From the NCBI GenBank assembly GCA_045046885.1, contig JASFYX010000046.1, positions 9,874-73,873 on the forward strand: a stretch of 64,000 nucleotides of DNA, given 5' to 3'. The translations under genes were made by a program, and so were the position numbers. How positions within the stretch are numbered: the first letter of the stretch is position 1; the number at the start of each line of letters is the position of its first letter. This document shows positions 50,406 through 60,250 of this stretch, in pieces. The notes beneath the pieces were generated by a model. The model had not been told where the DNA came from and did not search any database. It saw only the letters and a program-made list of their open reading frames with translations. The DNA is from CG1-02-35-72 sp045046885. GTDB taxonomy: Bacteria; Bacteroidota; Bacteroidia; Flavobacteriales; Flavobacteriaceae.

Positions 50406-51440
50406 TTATTGGTTTGAACCCGAAATTAAGTTAGCTATAATTTTTGTTTTGTCGAATTGTTCTGCAACAATTTTAATAAAAACAGTAAGCGGAATAGCCA
50501 TTATCATACCAGGAATTCCCCATATATAGCCCCAAAGACTTAACATAACCAATATGGTGATGACGTTTATTGAGAAAGATTTCCCCATAAATACAGGCTC
50601 TAAAATACCACCCATTAAAACTTGAACGCCTGTTATAGAGATTATAAAAAATAATAAAGTTGTGGTTGGATCTAATTCAATAATAGCAAATAATGTTAAT
50701 AATATAACCGTAATAAAGGAGCCTACCATTTGTACAAAATTGATAATAAATGCAAATAAACCCCAAAAAATAGGAAAACTCACATCAAAATACATACAAG
50801 CAAGCGTAATGCCGATACCTGTAAATAGGCTGATAATAAACTTTACTTTCATAAACTTAATCAGATCTTTTTCAATTTTCATAAAAACCTTAACGGATGA
50901 AAATTGTTGTTTTAAGATTGTTTTATTCAATACCTTTTGAATATTAATAGATTCTAAAAGCCATAAAACCAAGAAAAAAGCTGTCATTAAAATCATTGAA
51001 AGTGTACTGGAAAGAAAATCTAAAGTAGACCCAATGTGTTTTGTAAATACCTCTTTTTTAAAATAATGTGAAAATGCATTCGTATTTTTAGCACGTTCAA
51101 TTCCAAAATAATTTTCAACTGTAATAACTAAATTACTGAGTTTTGTTTCGGCTTTTTCTATAAAAGTATTGTCAACAGACATTAATTCCTTACTTGAATA
51201 ATGTACTAATTCGCCGCCAATCTTAAATAAAACAGCAATTATTAATATTACTATAAAAAGGCTTATAGGTTTTGTTATTTTCTTTTTACCAAGCCACCTC
51301 ATAAGAGGTAAAAATAACAAGGCCAAAAACATCGAAAAAACAAGAGGTATAAAAATAAAGGACAATAATTTTAAAATGTAAAAAATTAAAGGAATTACAA
51401 TTATAAGTAAAAGTGTATTGGTTGTTTTTAATTTATCCAT
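50406..51440 (-). CDS. AI-2E family transporter (PerM/YdiK-like)
   Basis: 344 residues with seven or eight predicted membrane helices. The typical segments are IPLVFSMFLALLFLPLMRWL at the N-terminus, INFVQMVGSFITVILLTLFA in the second half and GKSFSINVITILVMLSLWGY followed by IWGIPGMIMAIPL near the end. Some members were later shown to be Na+/H+ antiporters or to export AI-2, so the substrate is open; here the neighbours (NhaA, CPA antiporter, MscS) favour an ion-related role (inference). It overlaps nhaA by 8 bp. Confidence 0.85.
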   Translation of the reverse strand: MDKLKTTNTLLLIIVIPLIFYILKLLSFIFIPLVFSMFLALLFLPLMRWLGKKKITKPISLFIVILIIAVLFKIGGELVHYSSKELMSVDNTFIEKAETKLSNLVITVENYFGIERAKNTNAFSHYFKKEVFTKHIGSTLDFLSSTLSMILMTAFFLVLWLLESINIQKVLNKTILKQQFSSVKVFMKIEKDLIKFMKVKFIISLFTGIGITLACMYFDVSFPIFWGLFAFIINFVQMVGSFITVILLTLFAIIELDPTTTLLFFIISITGVQVLMGGILEPVFMGKSFSINVITILVMLSLWGYIWGIPGMIMAIPLTVFIKIVAEQFDKTKIIANLISGSNQ

Positions 51441-52749
51441 CTATAACTTTGGTTTTTGGAAGACTGCTTATTCTTAAAATTAAGTAGCCTATTAAACCCG
51501 AAACAAACGAGCCTATAAGGATACCTATTTTGGCAGAATCAATAAAAATTTGTGAACCTGAAAAGGCGAGATTTGCTATAAAAATTGACATTGTAAAGCC
51601 AACACCAGCCAAAACAGCAACACCAATTATCTGTGTATAATTTACACCATTTGGCAACGCCGTTATGCCCAACTTAACGCCTAAAAATGAAAATGAGGTG
51701 ATGCCTATAAATTTACCAACAAAAAGACCAATGCCAATATTGGCAATCATAGCATACTCTATTTGCATATCTGTATTAATAATTACGCCAGCATTTGCCA
51801 GCGCAAAAATAGGCATAATTAAAAAGGCCACCCAATTGTGGAGTTTAATCTCTAGATGTTGTAATGGAGATTTCACTTTACCAGAACTGCTTTTTAAGAG
51901 TGCTATTTTTTTTAATTGACTTTTCGATAAGAGTTTACCATCCTCCTTTTTGTCTCTTTTAAGACTGTCAATAATTTGAAATGTTTTTTCTGTAAAAGAG
52001 TTGATATCAATTTTTTGTTTAATCGGAATTGTAAAGGCCATTAAAACACCGGCTATAGTTGGATGAATACCCGATTTTAAAAATAAAAACCAAATGATGA
52101 TGCCTATTATTAAAAACATTGAGTTTGAATATATCTTTTTGTACGATAAAAAAGCAATTATTAAAAATAAGACCAAAGCATAAAGCACTAATAACCAATT
52201 TATAGCACTGCTATAAAATAAAGCGATAACAAGTACAGCACCAATATCATCAATTATGGCGAAGGCCGTTAAAAAGACTTTGATACTCATAGGAATTCTA
52301 TTTCCTAATAATTTTAAAATGGCAAGCGCAAAAGCAATATCTGTAGCCATAGGTATGCCCCATCCTTTTGTTGTTTCGGGATTTTTATTTAATATTAAAA
52401 AAAGTGCAATAGGCACAATAACACCTCCTAAAGCAGCAAAAAAAGGAAAGGATGCTTTTTTTAAAGTATCTAATTCGCCTATTAAAAATTCTCTTTTTAA
52501 TTCTAACCCTATTAAAAAAAAGAAGATTGCCATAAGGCCATCATTTACCCATAATATAAGGGGTTTTTTGAGTTCAAAATCTTGAAAACTAAACCCTACC
52601 TTGTATTGCCACAACGATTCATAAATAGAATTAAACGATGAATTTGCCCAGATTAAAGCAATAATTGTGGCTGTAAATAAAAGTATGCCACTTAAACTTT
52701 CGGTTTTTATAAATTTTTGTAAAGGTGTAATTACTATCTTTTTAATCAT
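51433..52749 (-). CDS. nhaA: Na+/H+ antiporter NhaA
   Basis: 438 residues with about 12 membrane segments. Key residues are present: GWGIPMATDIAFALAIL with T136 and D137, and the ion-binding Asp pair D167-D168 in AFAIIDDIGAVLVIAL. A hydrophilic loop of about 40 residues (SFTEKTFQIIDSLKRDKKED) is longer than in E. coli NhaA, as in many Bacteroidetes members. It exchanges Na+ for H+ at the inner membrane, giving alkaline pH and salt tolerance. Adjacent to a second antiporter of a different family in the same operon. Confidence 0.95.
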   Translation of the reverse strand: MIKKIVITPLQKFIKTESLSGILLFTATIIALIWANSSFNSIYESLWQYKVGFSFQDFELKKPLILWVNDGLMAIFFFLIGLELKREFLIGELDTLKKASFPFFAALGGVIVPIALFLILNKNPETTKGWGIPMATDIAFALAILKLLGNRIPMSIKVFLTAFAIIDDIGAVLVIALFYSSAINWLLVLYALVLFLIIAFLSYKKIYSNSMFLIIGIIIWFLFLKSGIHPTIAGVLMAFTIPIKQKIDINSFTEKTFQIIDSLKRDKKEDGKLLSKSQLKKIALLKSSSGKVKSPLQHLEIKLHNWVAFLIMPIFALANAGVIINTDMQIEYAMIANIGIGLFVGKFIGITSFSFLGVKLGITALPNGVNYTQIIGVAVLAGVGFTMSIFIANLAFSGSQIFIDSAKIGILIGSFVSGLIGYLILRISSLPKTKVIDG

Positions 52750-52770
52750 GATTTACTGTGAGAGCACTGT

Positions 52771-54093
52771 CTATTTTTTTGTATTACTTTTGGTCAAATT
52801 TAGGTCTTTCTCTTGAAAATCTTGAGGACCTTCATCTAAACTTTTTTCTATATTGCTATGCAAGTCATCAAAATTATGCAATACATCCGAAATATTTTTA
52901 GCTTTACTTGCTACCAAAGATATTGTCATTATTAAACTTGATATTAAAATGATGTATAATAATATTCCTTGATTAAAATTATAGATAAAGTATTTTGCTG
53001 GAATAGTAAAAAACAATAAGATTGTAATGAGTCCTCTAGGGGCAATAAACAATTCAGGAATAATGCTTTTACGCCATAATATCAATTTCAGAAAAATATA
53101 GCGTACCACATACATGCCTATTACAATAATAATACTTTGAAACGCTACTTTGTAATTAACTAAAGAAATTAGCGAAATAGTAAGGCCAAAAATCACAAAG
53201 AAAAATGTACGCAATACAAATGCAGATTCTATAGTTATTGTATAAAAATCCTTAAAAATGGGTTTTATGCGTTCTAGATTGATATAATTCTTTAATGAAC
53301 CTCTGAAGAATAATTCTGCATTATTCAATATTATACCAAAAAATAGAATAATTATAAGAGATGATAGCTTAAAAACAGAACCTATAGCGTAGATAAGCAT
53401 CAATACAGCAATTATTAAAAAGAGTTTGGCATGACTCGTTAGTTTTTGGATGCCCCAAACGGCAATATAACTAAATACAATTGCTACTACAATGGTTATA
53501 ATAATATTTACAGAAGTACTGATTATTAAATTTTTAACAGAATCAAAATCGCCGGTTGATACAAGAAATTGGAATAAAATAATACCTAGAATATCAGAAA
53601 ACGTACTCTCGTAAATCATAAATTCTTTTTTATCCGCTTTAAGCGATGAAACACTTGGAATAATAATAGCGCTACTTAATATTGAAAGTGGAATGGCATA
53701 TACAAATGCGTTGTAAAATGAAGAATCTAAAAATAATTGAATTATGTAGGCTATTAAAATAGCACTGCCAAACAAACAAAGCAATGCCATTAAAAACGAT
53801 TTTACTATTAATTTTATTTTTTCTTTCTTAAATTTTAAATCGAGCGCAGCTTCTAATACTATTAAAATTAGACCGACTTTTCCAACAACGATTAAGGAGC
53901 TAAATATAAGTGGATTATCTTTAAATTTTGGAAAAATATATTGAATAGCTACCCCTAATGACATCAATAAAAGAACACTTGGAATATTTGTTTTTTGAGA
54001 TATATAATTAAATATAAAGCTCAAGATAATTAATATTGAAACGCCAATAATAATTAAATATTCGGGTTTTATATGTTCAATTAGTAAAGTCAT
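52771..54093 (-). CDS. Monovalent cation:proton antiporter (CPA family)
   Basis: 440 residues with about 12 membrane helices. The conserved segment with IPLSILSSAIIIPSVSSLKA and, shortly after, ESTFSDILGIILFQFLV holds the acidic pair expected in CPA1/NhaP-type exchangers (Ser-Asp in TFSDILG). The C-terminal part after about residue 395 is hydrophilic and acidic. It exchanges Na+ or K+ for H+. The exact ion is not decided by the sequence. It lies between the alpha-carbonic anhydrase and nhaA genes in the same operon, with gaps of 25 and 21 bp. Confidence 0.85.
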   Translation of the reverse strand: MTLLIEHIKPEYLIIIGVSILIILSFIFNYISQKTNIPSVLLLMSLGVAIQYIFPKFKDNPLIFSSLIVVGKVGLILIVLEAALDLKFKKEKIKLIVKSFLMALLCLFGSAILIAYIIQLFLDSSFYNAFVYAIPLSILSSAIIIPSVSSLKADKKEFMIYESTFSDILGIILFQFLVSTGDFDSVKNLIISTSVNIIITIVVAIVFSYIAVWGIQKLTSHAKLFLIIAVLMLIYAIGSVFKLSSLIIILFFGIILNNAELFFRGSLKNYINLERIKPIFKDFYTITIESAFVLRTFFFVIFGLTISLISLVNYKVAFQSIIIVIGMYVVRYIFLKLILWRKSIIPELFIAPRGLITILLFFTIPAKYFIYNFNQGILLYIILISSLIMTISLVASKAKNISDVLHNFDDLHSNIEKSLDEGPQDFQEKDLNLTKSNTKK

Positions 54094-54118
54094 AATTTAT
54101 AACTATTAATGCTTAAAA

Positions 54119-54946
54119 TTACATGTTTGATTTTATTTTTCTATCATTTAAAGGCTGAATAGGTCTGTAATTGTGATTTAAAATTTTAGAAAACTGTTCT
54201 ATTTGTCTTTTTGAAGCAGTTATCGGATTCTTTAAAACATACCAATTTACAACTTCAGAGCAAGGAGGTGTGGTTAAAGAACCACTATAATTAAAATAAT
54301 CTCTATTTTTAGGAAGTAAACTTAAGAGGTTAACCATATCGTCAGATTTATATTCTCCTTTTATTTTTGGAAACTTATTAAGATATTTATTTAACAAATT
54401 ATTTTCATTACCCTCCTTAAACATAATGCCAATTACTGCATAATCGCCGCCGTCATATTTATGAACAAAATGGACTTCTATTGGGAAATGTTTTCCGTTA
54501 ATAGTGTGTTTGCTTAAAGCGTGATAATGAAACTGCAATAGTTTATAAGTTTTACCATTTAGTTTAACACTGTTATTACCAGAAATATTGAAATGAACAG
54601 TATGCCCGTTATTTATAATGTCAACTTTAGATTTATCATAAGAAAAATCAGGTGTCAATAGTTTGACATCACTTTTAACATTTTTTGTCACAATATTGAT
54701 AGGCGATTGTACTTTTCCACCACAATCAGCAAATCCGTCACATAAATTCTGCCAATTTTCAGGACCTTCTTCCCCCTTATGATGTGACCAGTGAATATCT
54801 TTACAATCCTTTTCAGAAATTTTTTCTTTAACAGATGTTGTAACATTTTTTTCAGATCTGTGTTTACCATTTACTTTGTTGTTTTCGCAAGACGTAAATA
54901 CAATTAGCGCTACTGCTACTAGTAATAAATTTAATCTTTGTTTCAT
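54119..54946 (-). CDS. Exported alpha-class carbonic anhydrase
   Basis: 275 residues. An N-terminal signal ends in FTSC, a possible lipoprotein cleavage site, so the enzyme is periplasmic or outer-membrane anchored. Zinc ligands H140, H142 and H159 lie in QFHYHALSKHTINGKHFPIE and the following VHFVH; the spacing of 2 and 17 residues is that of bacterial alpha-carbonic anhydrases. SPINI (81-85) and SLTTPPCSEVVNW are also typical. It makes bicarbonate and protons outside the inner membrane, which would feed the proton-coupled antiporters of the same operon (inference). Confidence 0.93.
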   Translation of the reverse strand: MKQRLNLLLVAVALIVFTSCENNKVNGKHRSEKNVTTSVKEKISEKDCKDIHWSHHKGEEGPENWQNLCDGFADCGGKVQSPINIVTKNVKSDVKLLTPDFSYDKSKVDIINNGHTVHFNISGNNSVKLNGKTYKLLQFHYHALSKHTINGKHFPIEVHFVHKYDGGDYAVIGIMFKEGNENNLLNKYLNKFPKIKGEYKSDDMVNLLSLLPKNRDYFNYSGSLTTPPCSEVVNWYVLKNPITASKRQIEQFSKILNHNYRPIQPLNDRKIKSNM

Positions 54947-54967
54947 TTTTAATTTATTTTAGTTTTT

Positions 54968-55633
54968 TTAAGGTGCAACCATATTAAAAACTAATTGGTT
55001 GTAAAATTTAGTTATACAGTCTTCTTCTGCTTTAATATCTGTTAAAGAGGGGATATGTTTAGAAAAATATCTTTGTTGGTGTGCTCCTTCAATAACTGTA
55101 GAAACAAGCATATGTGGATATTTAAATTTCGGATTGATTTCTAGAATCATTTCAGCAACACTGTTAACAACGCTTTTGTAAGATTCAAAACAGCCTTTTT
55201 TATTCTCTTTGTCAACGTCTTTAGTATGGTATGCCTTTACAGATTCGGTAATGATTATTTTGTCTAGTAAAATTTCATTTACATACGATATGGAATCATC
55301 AACAATAACAGGTTTAGTTAAAACCGCTAGAGAATTTTTAAGTTTTTCCTCAGCACTTTTAATATTTGCTGTAGCCAACACAATCCTGTATGCTGTCCAA
55401 CTCCAATACCAACCTGTTAAGTATATAAGCAAGTTATGTTTGTTGCTAAAATAACGATAGATTGAACTTTCAGGAGATTTTATCTTAACGCTCAATTTCT
55501 TAAAAGTAAAAGCTTCAAACCCCATATCATTTATTAATTGTATGCTATGCGAGACGATATTCTGCCCTAATTCTGTTGAATCCGGATTTTTTGTGTATAA
55601 TTTTGAACTGACCTTTATATTTAAATTCTTCAT
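54968..55633 (-). CDS. TetR/AcrR family transcriptional regulator
   Basis: 221 residues, first gene of the operon. The helix-turn-helix is in the N-terminal part: AFTFKKLSVKIKSPESSIYR followed by YFSNKHNLLIYL, the TetR pattern. The remaining 150 residues are helical and would form the ligand pocket. It likely represses its own operon, since a 13-bp inverted repeat lies between the -33 and -7 elements of the promoter just upstream. The signal (pH, Na+, CO2 or a small molecule) is unknown. Confidence 0.85.
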   Translation of the reverse strand: MKNLNIKVSSKLYTKNPDSTELGQNIVSHSIQLINDMGFEAFTFKKLSVKIKSPESSIYRYFSNKHNLLIYLTGWYWSWTAYRIVLATANIKSAEEKLKNSLAVLTKPVIVDDSISYVNEILLDKIIITESVKAYHTKDVDKENKKGCFESYKSVVNSVAEMILEINPKFKYPHMLVSTVIEGAHQQRYFSKHIPSLTDIKAEEDCITKFYNQLVFNMVAP

Positions 55634-55649
55634 AATTACTAAATATTTG

Positions 55650-55681
55650 TAAATATAATAGTATTACTATCATATATGCAA
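55650..55681 (-). promoter_or_regulatory. Promoter and probable TetR operator of the ion-homeostasis operon
   Basis: On the minus strand a TTG at 55679-55681 is followed after 21 bp by TATATTTA at 55650-55657, close to the Bacteroidetes promoter consensus. The inverted repeat ATAGTATTACTAT (55658-55670) lies between them and next to the -7 element, the expected place for a repressor. Confidence 0.5.
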
Positions 55682-55727
55682 GTAATATTTATATTATTTT
55701 TTAAAAAAGAGTTTAAATGTTTTTGAT

Positions 55728-55735
55728 TATATTTG
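55728..55735 (+). promoter_or_regulatory. Promoter -7 element of the PAS sensor kinase gene
   Basis: TATATTTG on the plus strand, 80 bp before the kinase start, divergent from the TetR promoter. No -33 TTG is present at the ideal distance. Confidence 0.4.
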
Positions 55736-55814
55736 AGGTACAGTTATGTCCCTCCTCTGACATTTTTTTGTTATTTATAGCTAAATAGTTTTAAATTATG
55801 TAACAAAGAGTATT

Positions 55815-58800
55815 ATGTTTAGTACTAAAAAAAACAAAAAACATTCAAAACCAAGCAAAAGTGCTAATTTAGGATTATTACTTACTATAGGTTTGATTAT
55901 TTTTATACTTCTCATTTTCTCGGTTTTTATAGGACGTCATTTAGAAAGCACCCACTATCCCAAAATAAATAGACTAGAAACAGTTAAATTAGATATCACC
56001 ATTTCACATTTGCAAATAGAAGAAGGCGGTGTCTTGGTTGATAGCACATTTAACAATCCACATATATTAGAGGCCAAGCGATTTGTTGAAGATCTCTTGT
56101 CTTCTAGTTGGGTAGATTATTTTTTACCATTAGCAGCAGCTAAGTATCAAAAAGACATTAAAGATGTTTTGCAGAAAATAGACAAATTTGGATCGCTGTT
56201 AAAATCGTATAAATACACAAATGAAAATAAAATAAAACACGATGCTGCTTATTTTGACCTTGTTATTAGTGTTGAAAAATTACAAGGAGCTTTACAAAAT
56301 GTGTATTTAAAACAAACAAATACGCTCCATACTATTCAGCGGATTAATTTATTACTTTTTGTAATTTATTTGGCTTTTGTGTACTATGTTGTAAAACGTT
56401 ATAATCGTCTTAGAAAAACATTTATAGAAACACAAGAAGAGCGCTTAAGAGAAAAAGAAATAGCACACTATTTTTTAGAAGAATCACAAAACCTTTCTAA
56501 ATTAGGTTATTATACTTATGATTTTAAGAACAGCCGTTGGCAGGCTTCAAAGACCATTACAGATATTTTAGGATTAAAAGAACAAGAAGGCTTTTTAAAA
56601 GCCTGGATAGCTCTCATTCATCCCGAAGACAGACATATTTTATCAGACGTCTTAAGCAAAAGGCTTAAAGACCCTGGTATACCTTTAAACGTAACTTACA
56701 GACTTATAAGGCCTAAAGACGGTAAGACCCTTTGGATACATCATATGGCTCAAGATATAAAATTAGATTCTAAAGGAAAAAAATTGCCTGTACTGGGAGT
56801 TATACAAGACATTACAGAACACAGAGTGGTCGTAAATACATTAATGTTACGTGAAAAAGAGTTAATTACAGTAGTAGAATCTATAGAAGATGTCTTGTAT
56901 TTTATAGCCGTAGAGCCCAACGGTAAATATGTATTTAAAAATGTAAACAGTTCTTTTTTAAATGCCACAGGTTTAAAAGAAGAGCAGGTTATAGGCAAAT
57001 CAATTGAGCAAGTTATTCCTAAGTCATCATTAAAAATGGTTCGTGATAATTACCGTAAAGCCATTAGAGAAAAAACCATTATAAAGTGGGAAGAAGAATC
57101 GCTGTATCCTACAGGTTTAAAAAGCGGTATTGTTAGTATTTCGCCTATTTTTGATGCCAAAGGTAACTGTACGTATTTAGTAGGTGCTGTTCATGACATA
57201 ACAGACCGTAAAAAGGCCGAAGATGCCCTAAGAGCCAAAGAAGAATTGTATAGAAGTGTGTTTGAAAATGCTCCGCTAGGTATTTTCCATTTTAATGCGC
57301 AAGGAATTGTTACCGAATGTAATGATGAATTTGCAAGAATGGTAGGCTCATCTTATGAAAAGTTAATAGGCTTGGAAATGTTTAAAAAGCTTAGCGACAA
57401 AAAAATGGTAGCGGCGGTTAAAGAAACTCTGGAAAAAGGTGTGGGCTATTACGAAGAGAATTATACTTCGGTTACCGGTCATAAAACAACACCTTTAGTA
57501 ATACATTTTAAAGCCATATACGGTGTTGATAAAAAAGTGATTGGGGGTGTTGGTTTAGTTGAAGATGTAACAGAGCGTTTTGAATTACACAGAAGTTTGG
57601 TAAAAAGTGAAAAAGACTTATTAAATTCTCAAAAAATAGCTCAATTAGGAACTTACAATTTAAATCTTGTTACTAAAAAATTTAGAAGTTCCAATATATT
57701 TGATACCATAGTTGGTCTCAAATCTACAGATGTCAAAACATTTACCACTTGGCGAACCATAACACATCCTGATGACACGCCGGCTAATCAAAAAATGTTA
57801 ACTCATTGTATAAAGACAGGAGCTAAATTTGATAGAGAATATCGTATAATAACTAAAGATACAAAAGAAATTAAATGGCTTCACGGTATTGGTGAAATTG
57901 TTTTTAAAGAAGGAAAGCCTGCTAATTTAGTGGGAACTATTCAAGATATTACTAAAAATAAGTTGACAGAGTTAGTTATTGAAGAGAGTGAACGAAAACT
58001 TAGAGAAGCCCAAGAAATTACGCGTTTGGGAACCTTTATTTTTGATGATAGCACCAATTTGTTTGAGACGTCGCCAATTTGTGATGACATATTGGGTTTA
58101 GACCATTCCTATAAAAGAGATATTAAAGGGTGGGTAAATTTACTATATCCTGACGATTATGTAAATGTTCGAAAATTACTCGATAGCAGCAAATTGAAGA
58201 CTATTTCTAAAGAATTTAGAATTATTCAACCTAAAGACAAAAAAATTATTTGGATTTTGGGTAAAGCTAAAAAAGAATTCGATGCAAAAGGAAATCGCAG
58301 ATTAATAACAGGAACTATTCAAGACATAACAGACCGTAAAAAGGCCGAGGAAAAACTAAGACAGTCAGATGCTATTTTGAATAGAATAAATACCCTGGTT
58401 CTAGTTGCCAATGGTAAAGGAGACATCACATATGCCTCTCCAAGCATTGAAACTATTTTAGGATATAATCCGAAAGATGTATTAGGACAAGGCTGGTGGC
58501 AACTTACTTTTACCGATATTAAATTATTAAATAGAATAAAAAAAACCATTAGAGAGTATCACTCTAGCAAGGAACCGATGTCTATTATGACTAACCTTCG
58601 GAAAATAAAAACTAAAGAAGGCGTTTATAAGTATATAGAATGGTATGTTTCTAAAGGAGGAGATAACGCTATTATTGCTATAGGGATTGACGTAACTGAA
58701 CGGCAACACGAAGCTAATGTCAAAGAAGTTTTTCATAAAATTTCAAAATTTGCCAATGACGCACCAAATCTAGACAAATTATTGCCTTATGTTAGAAAAA

Positions 58801-60236
58801 CTTTACATAATGTAATAGATACTACTAATTTCTTTATAGCCTTATATAACGGTAGAAAAGACAGTTTTAGTATTCCTTTCCGTGTTGATGAAGAAGACAC
58901 AAGTCGTGATGATTATTTACAAGACTTCAAGAAAGGGAAAACATTATCTGGCTATGTTTTCGATACACAAAAAACATTGCTTTCCACTAGTAGTATGGCC
59001 AGAAAACTTTACAAGAAAGGCATTATTAAAGAAGGGGGTGTAAAATCTAAATGTTGGTTAGGTACACCTTTGATAATAGAAAATAAAGCCATAGGCGTAA
59101 TGGTAGTTCAGAGTTATACCAATGTTAAAGCTTTCTCTAAAGATGATATGGCACTTTTAGAGCTAGTAGCTGCTAACATAAGTTTGGTTGTTAAAAAGTC
59201 TAGAGATTATGAACAAATACGCTTACTCAATCAAGCACTTATTCAAAGTCCTGAGTCTGTAGTTGTAACAAATAAAAATGGTATCATTGAATTTGTTAAT
59301 CCGGCTTTTACAAAACTGAGCGGCTATAAAGTAGAAGAAGTTATTGGGCAAACTCCTAGCATATTAAAATCGGGAGACCAGACAGATGAATATTATCTTA
59401 AACTTTGGGATACTCTTACAAAGGGAGATATGTGGGAAGGCGAATTTGTTAACAAGCGTAAAGACGGTACAAAATACTTGGTACAAGCCAACATATCTTC
59501 TATTAAAGATAGAGAAGGTAAAATAACTAATTATATAGCAGTAGAAGAAGATATTACCGAAAAACGCAAATTAGAACGCGATTTTATTCATGCTTTTATT
59601 GATGCACAAGAACAAGAAAAGCAAAGTTTTGGAGAAGATTTACACGACGGAATTAGTCAGATTTTAGCGGCAGAGTCTATGTTTATACAAGTGCTTTTAA
59701 AACAAAATAAAGATATATTAGATGCCAAGTCATTAAAACAATTAGAAAGAGTAAGAGAATTCAATTTAAGTGCAATAAACGAAGCAAGAAATATAGCTCA
59801 TGGCCTTATGTCTAAACAACTTAAAGAAAAAGGCTTGCTAATAGCTGTAGAAAACATTTGTATAGATTATAGCGAAACAAGGAATATAGAATTTCAATTC
59901 AAAACTAAAGGATTAAAAGAAAGTGAGATAAACAAAGAAATCAAGACCAACATATTCAGGCTTACCCAAGAAATATCTACCAATATAATAAGACACAGTG
60001 GTGCAAACAAAGCAGAAGTAAGTATAACTAAAACACCAGATAATAATTTAAAACTCTTTATTAAAGACAATGGTATAGGCATTGATTTTGAGAAAATAAA
60101 ACGCGAAAAAACAGGCGCAGGCCTTAAAAATATAGAACGTCGGGTAACTTTGTTAAATGGTAAATACAATTTAGAAAGTAAAAAAGATAAATGTACCTGT
60201 TTTACAATTACCGTTCCTTTAGAGAATATTCAATAA
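55815..60236 (+). CDS. Multi-PAS sensor histidine kinase (HisKA_3/NarL type)
   Basis: 1473 residues. Two membrane helices near residues 18-40 and 175-195 enclose a periplasmic sensor part. In the cytoplasm there follow about seven PAS/PAC units, recognised by repeated ends such as GVIQDITEHR, GAVHDITDRKKAE, LVEDVTERF, GTIQDITKNK and GIDVTERQ. A GAF-like domain sits before the last PAS. The kinase core has LHDGISQILAAESMF with phospho-acceptor His1277 and an HATPase domain with IRHSGAN and KDNGIGIDF...GAGLKNIERR. No response regulator gene lies beside it. The signal is unknown. Confidence 0.93.
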   Translation: MFSTKKNKKHSKPSKSANLGLLLTIGLIIFILLIFSVFIGRHLESTHYPKINRLETVKLDITISHLQIEEGGVLVDSTFNNPHILEAKRFVEDLLSSSWVDYFLPLAAAKYQKDIKDVLQKIDKFGSLLKSYKYTNENKIKHDAAYFDLVISVEKLQGALQNVYLKQTNTLHTIQRINLLLFVIYLAFVYYVVKRYNRLRKTFIETQEERLREKEIAHYFLEESQNLSKLGYYTYDFKNSRWQASKTITDILGLKEQEGFLKAWIALIHPEDRHILSDVLSKRLKDPGIPLNVTYRLIRPKDGKTLWIHHMAQDIKLDSKGKKLPVLGVIQDITEHRVVVNTLMLREKELITVVESIEDVLYFIAVEPNGKYVFKNVNSSFLNATGLKEEQVIGKSIEQVIPKSSLKMVRDNYRKAIREKTIIKWEEESLYPTGLKSGIVSISPIFDAKGNCTYLVGAVHDITDRKKAEDALRAKEELYRSVFENAPLGIFHFNAQGIVTECNDEFARMVGSSYEKLIGLEMFKKLSDKKMVAAVKETLEKGVGYYEENYTSVTGHKTTPLVIHFKAIYGVDKKVIGGVGLVEDVTERFELHRSLVKSEKDLLNSQKIAQLGTYNLNLVTKKFRSSNIFDTIVGLKSTDVKTFTTWRTITHPDDTPANQKMLTHCIKTGAKFDREYRIITKDTKEIKWLHGIGEIVFKEGKPANLVGTIQDITKNKLTELVIEESERKLREAQEITRLGTFIFDDSTNLFETSPICDDILGLDHSYKRDIKGWVNLLYPDDYVNVRKLLDSSKLKTISKEFRIIQPKDKKIIWILGKAKKEFDAKGNRRLITGTIQDITDRKKAEEKLRQSDAILNRINTLVLVANGKGDITYASPSIETILGYNPKDVLGQGWWQLTFTDIKLLNRIKKTIREYHSSKEPMSIMTNLRKIKTKEGVYKYIEWYVSKGGDNAIIAIGIDVTERQHEANVKEVFHKISKFANDAPNLDKLLPYVRKTLHNVIDTTNFFIALYNGRKDSFSIPFRVDEEDTSRDDYLQDFKKGKTLSGYVFDTQKTLLSTSSMARKLYKKGIIKEGGVKSKCWLGTPLIIENKAIGVMVVQSYTNVKAFSKDDMALLELVAANISLVVKKSRDYEQIRLLNQALIQSPESVVVTNKNGIIEFVNPAFTKLSGYKVEEVIGQTPSILKSGDQTDEYYLKLWDTLTKGDMWEGEFVNKRKDGTKYLVQANISSIKDREGKITNYIAVEEDITEKRKLERDFIHAFIDAQEQEKQSFGEDLHDGISQILAAESMFIQVLLKQNKDILDAKSLKQLERVREFNLSAINEARNIAHGLMSKQLKEKGLLIAVENICIDYSETRNIEFQFKTKGLKESEINKEIKTNIFRLTQEISTNIIRHSGANKAEVSITKTPDNNLKLFIKDNGIGIDFEKIKREKTGAGLKNIERRVTLLNGKYNLESKKDKCTCFTITVPLENIQ

Positions 60237-60250
60237 TTTATTTTAGTCAG

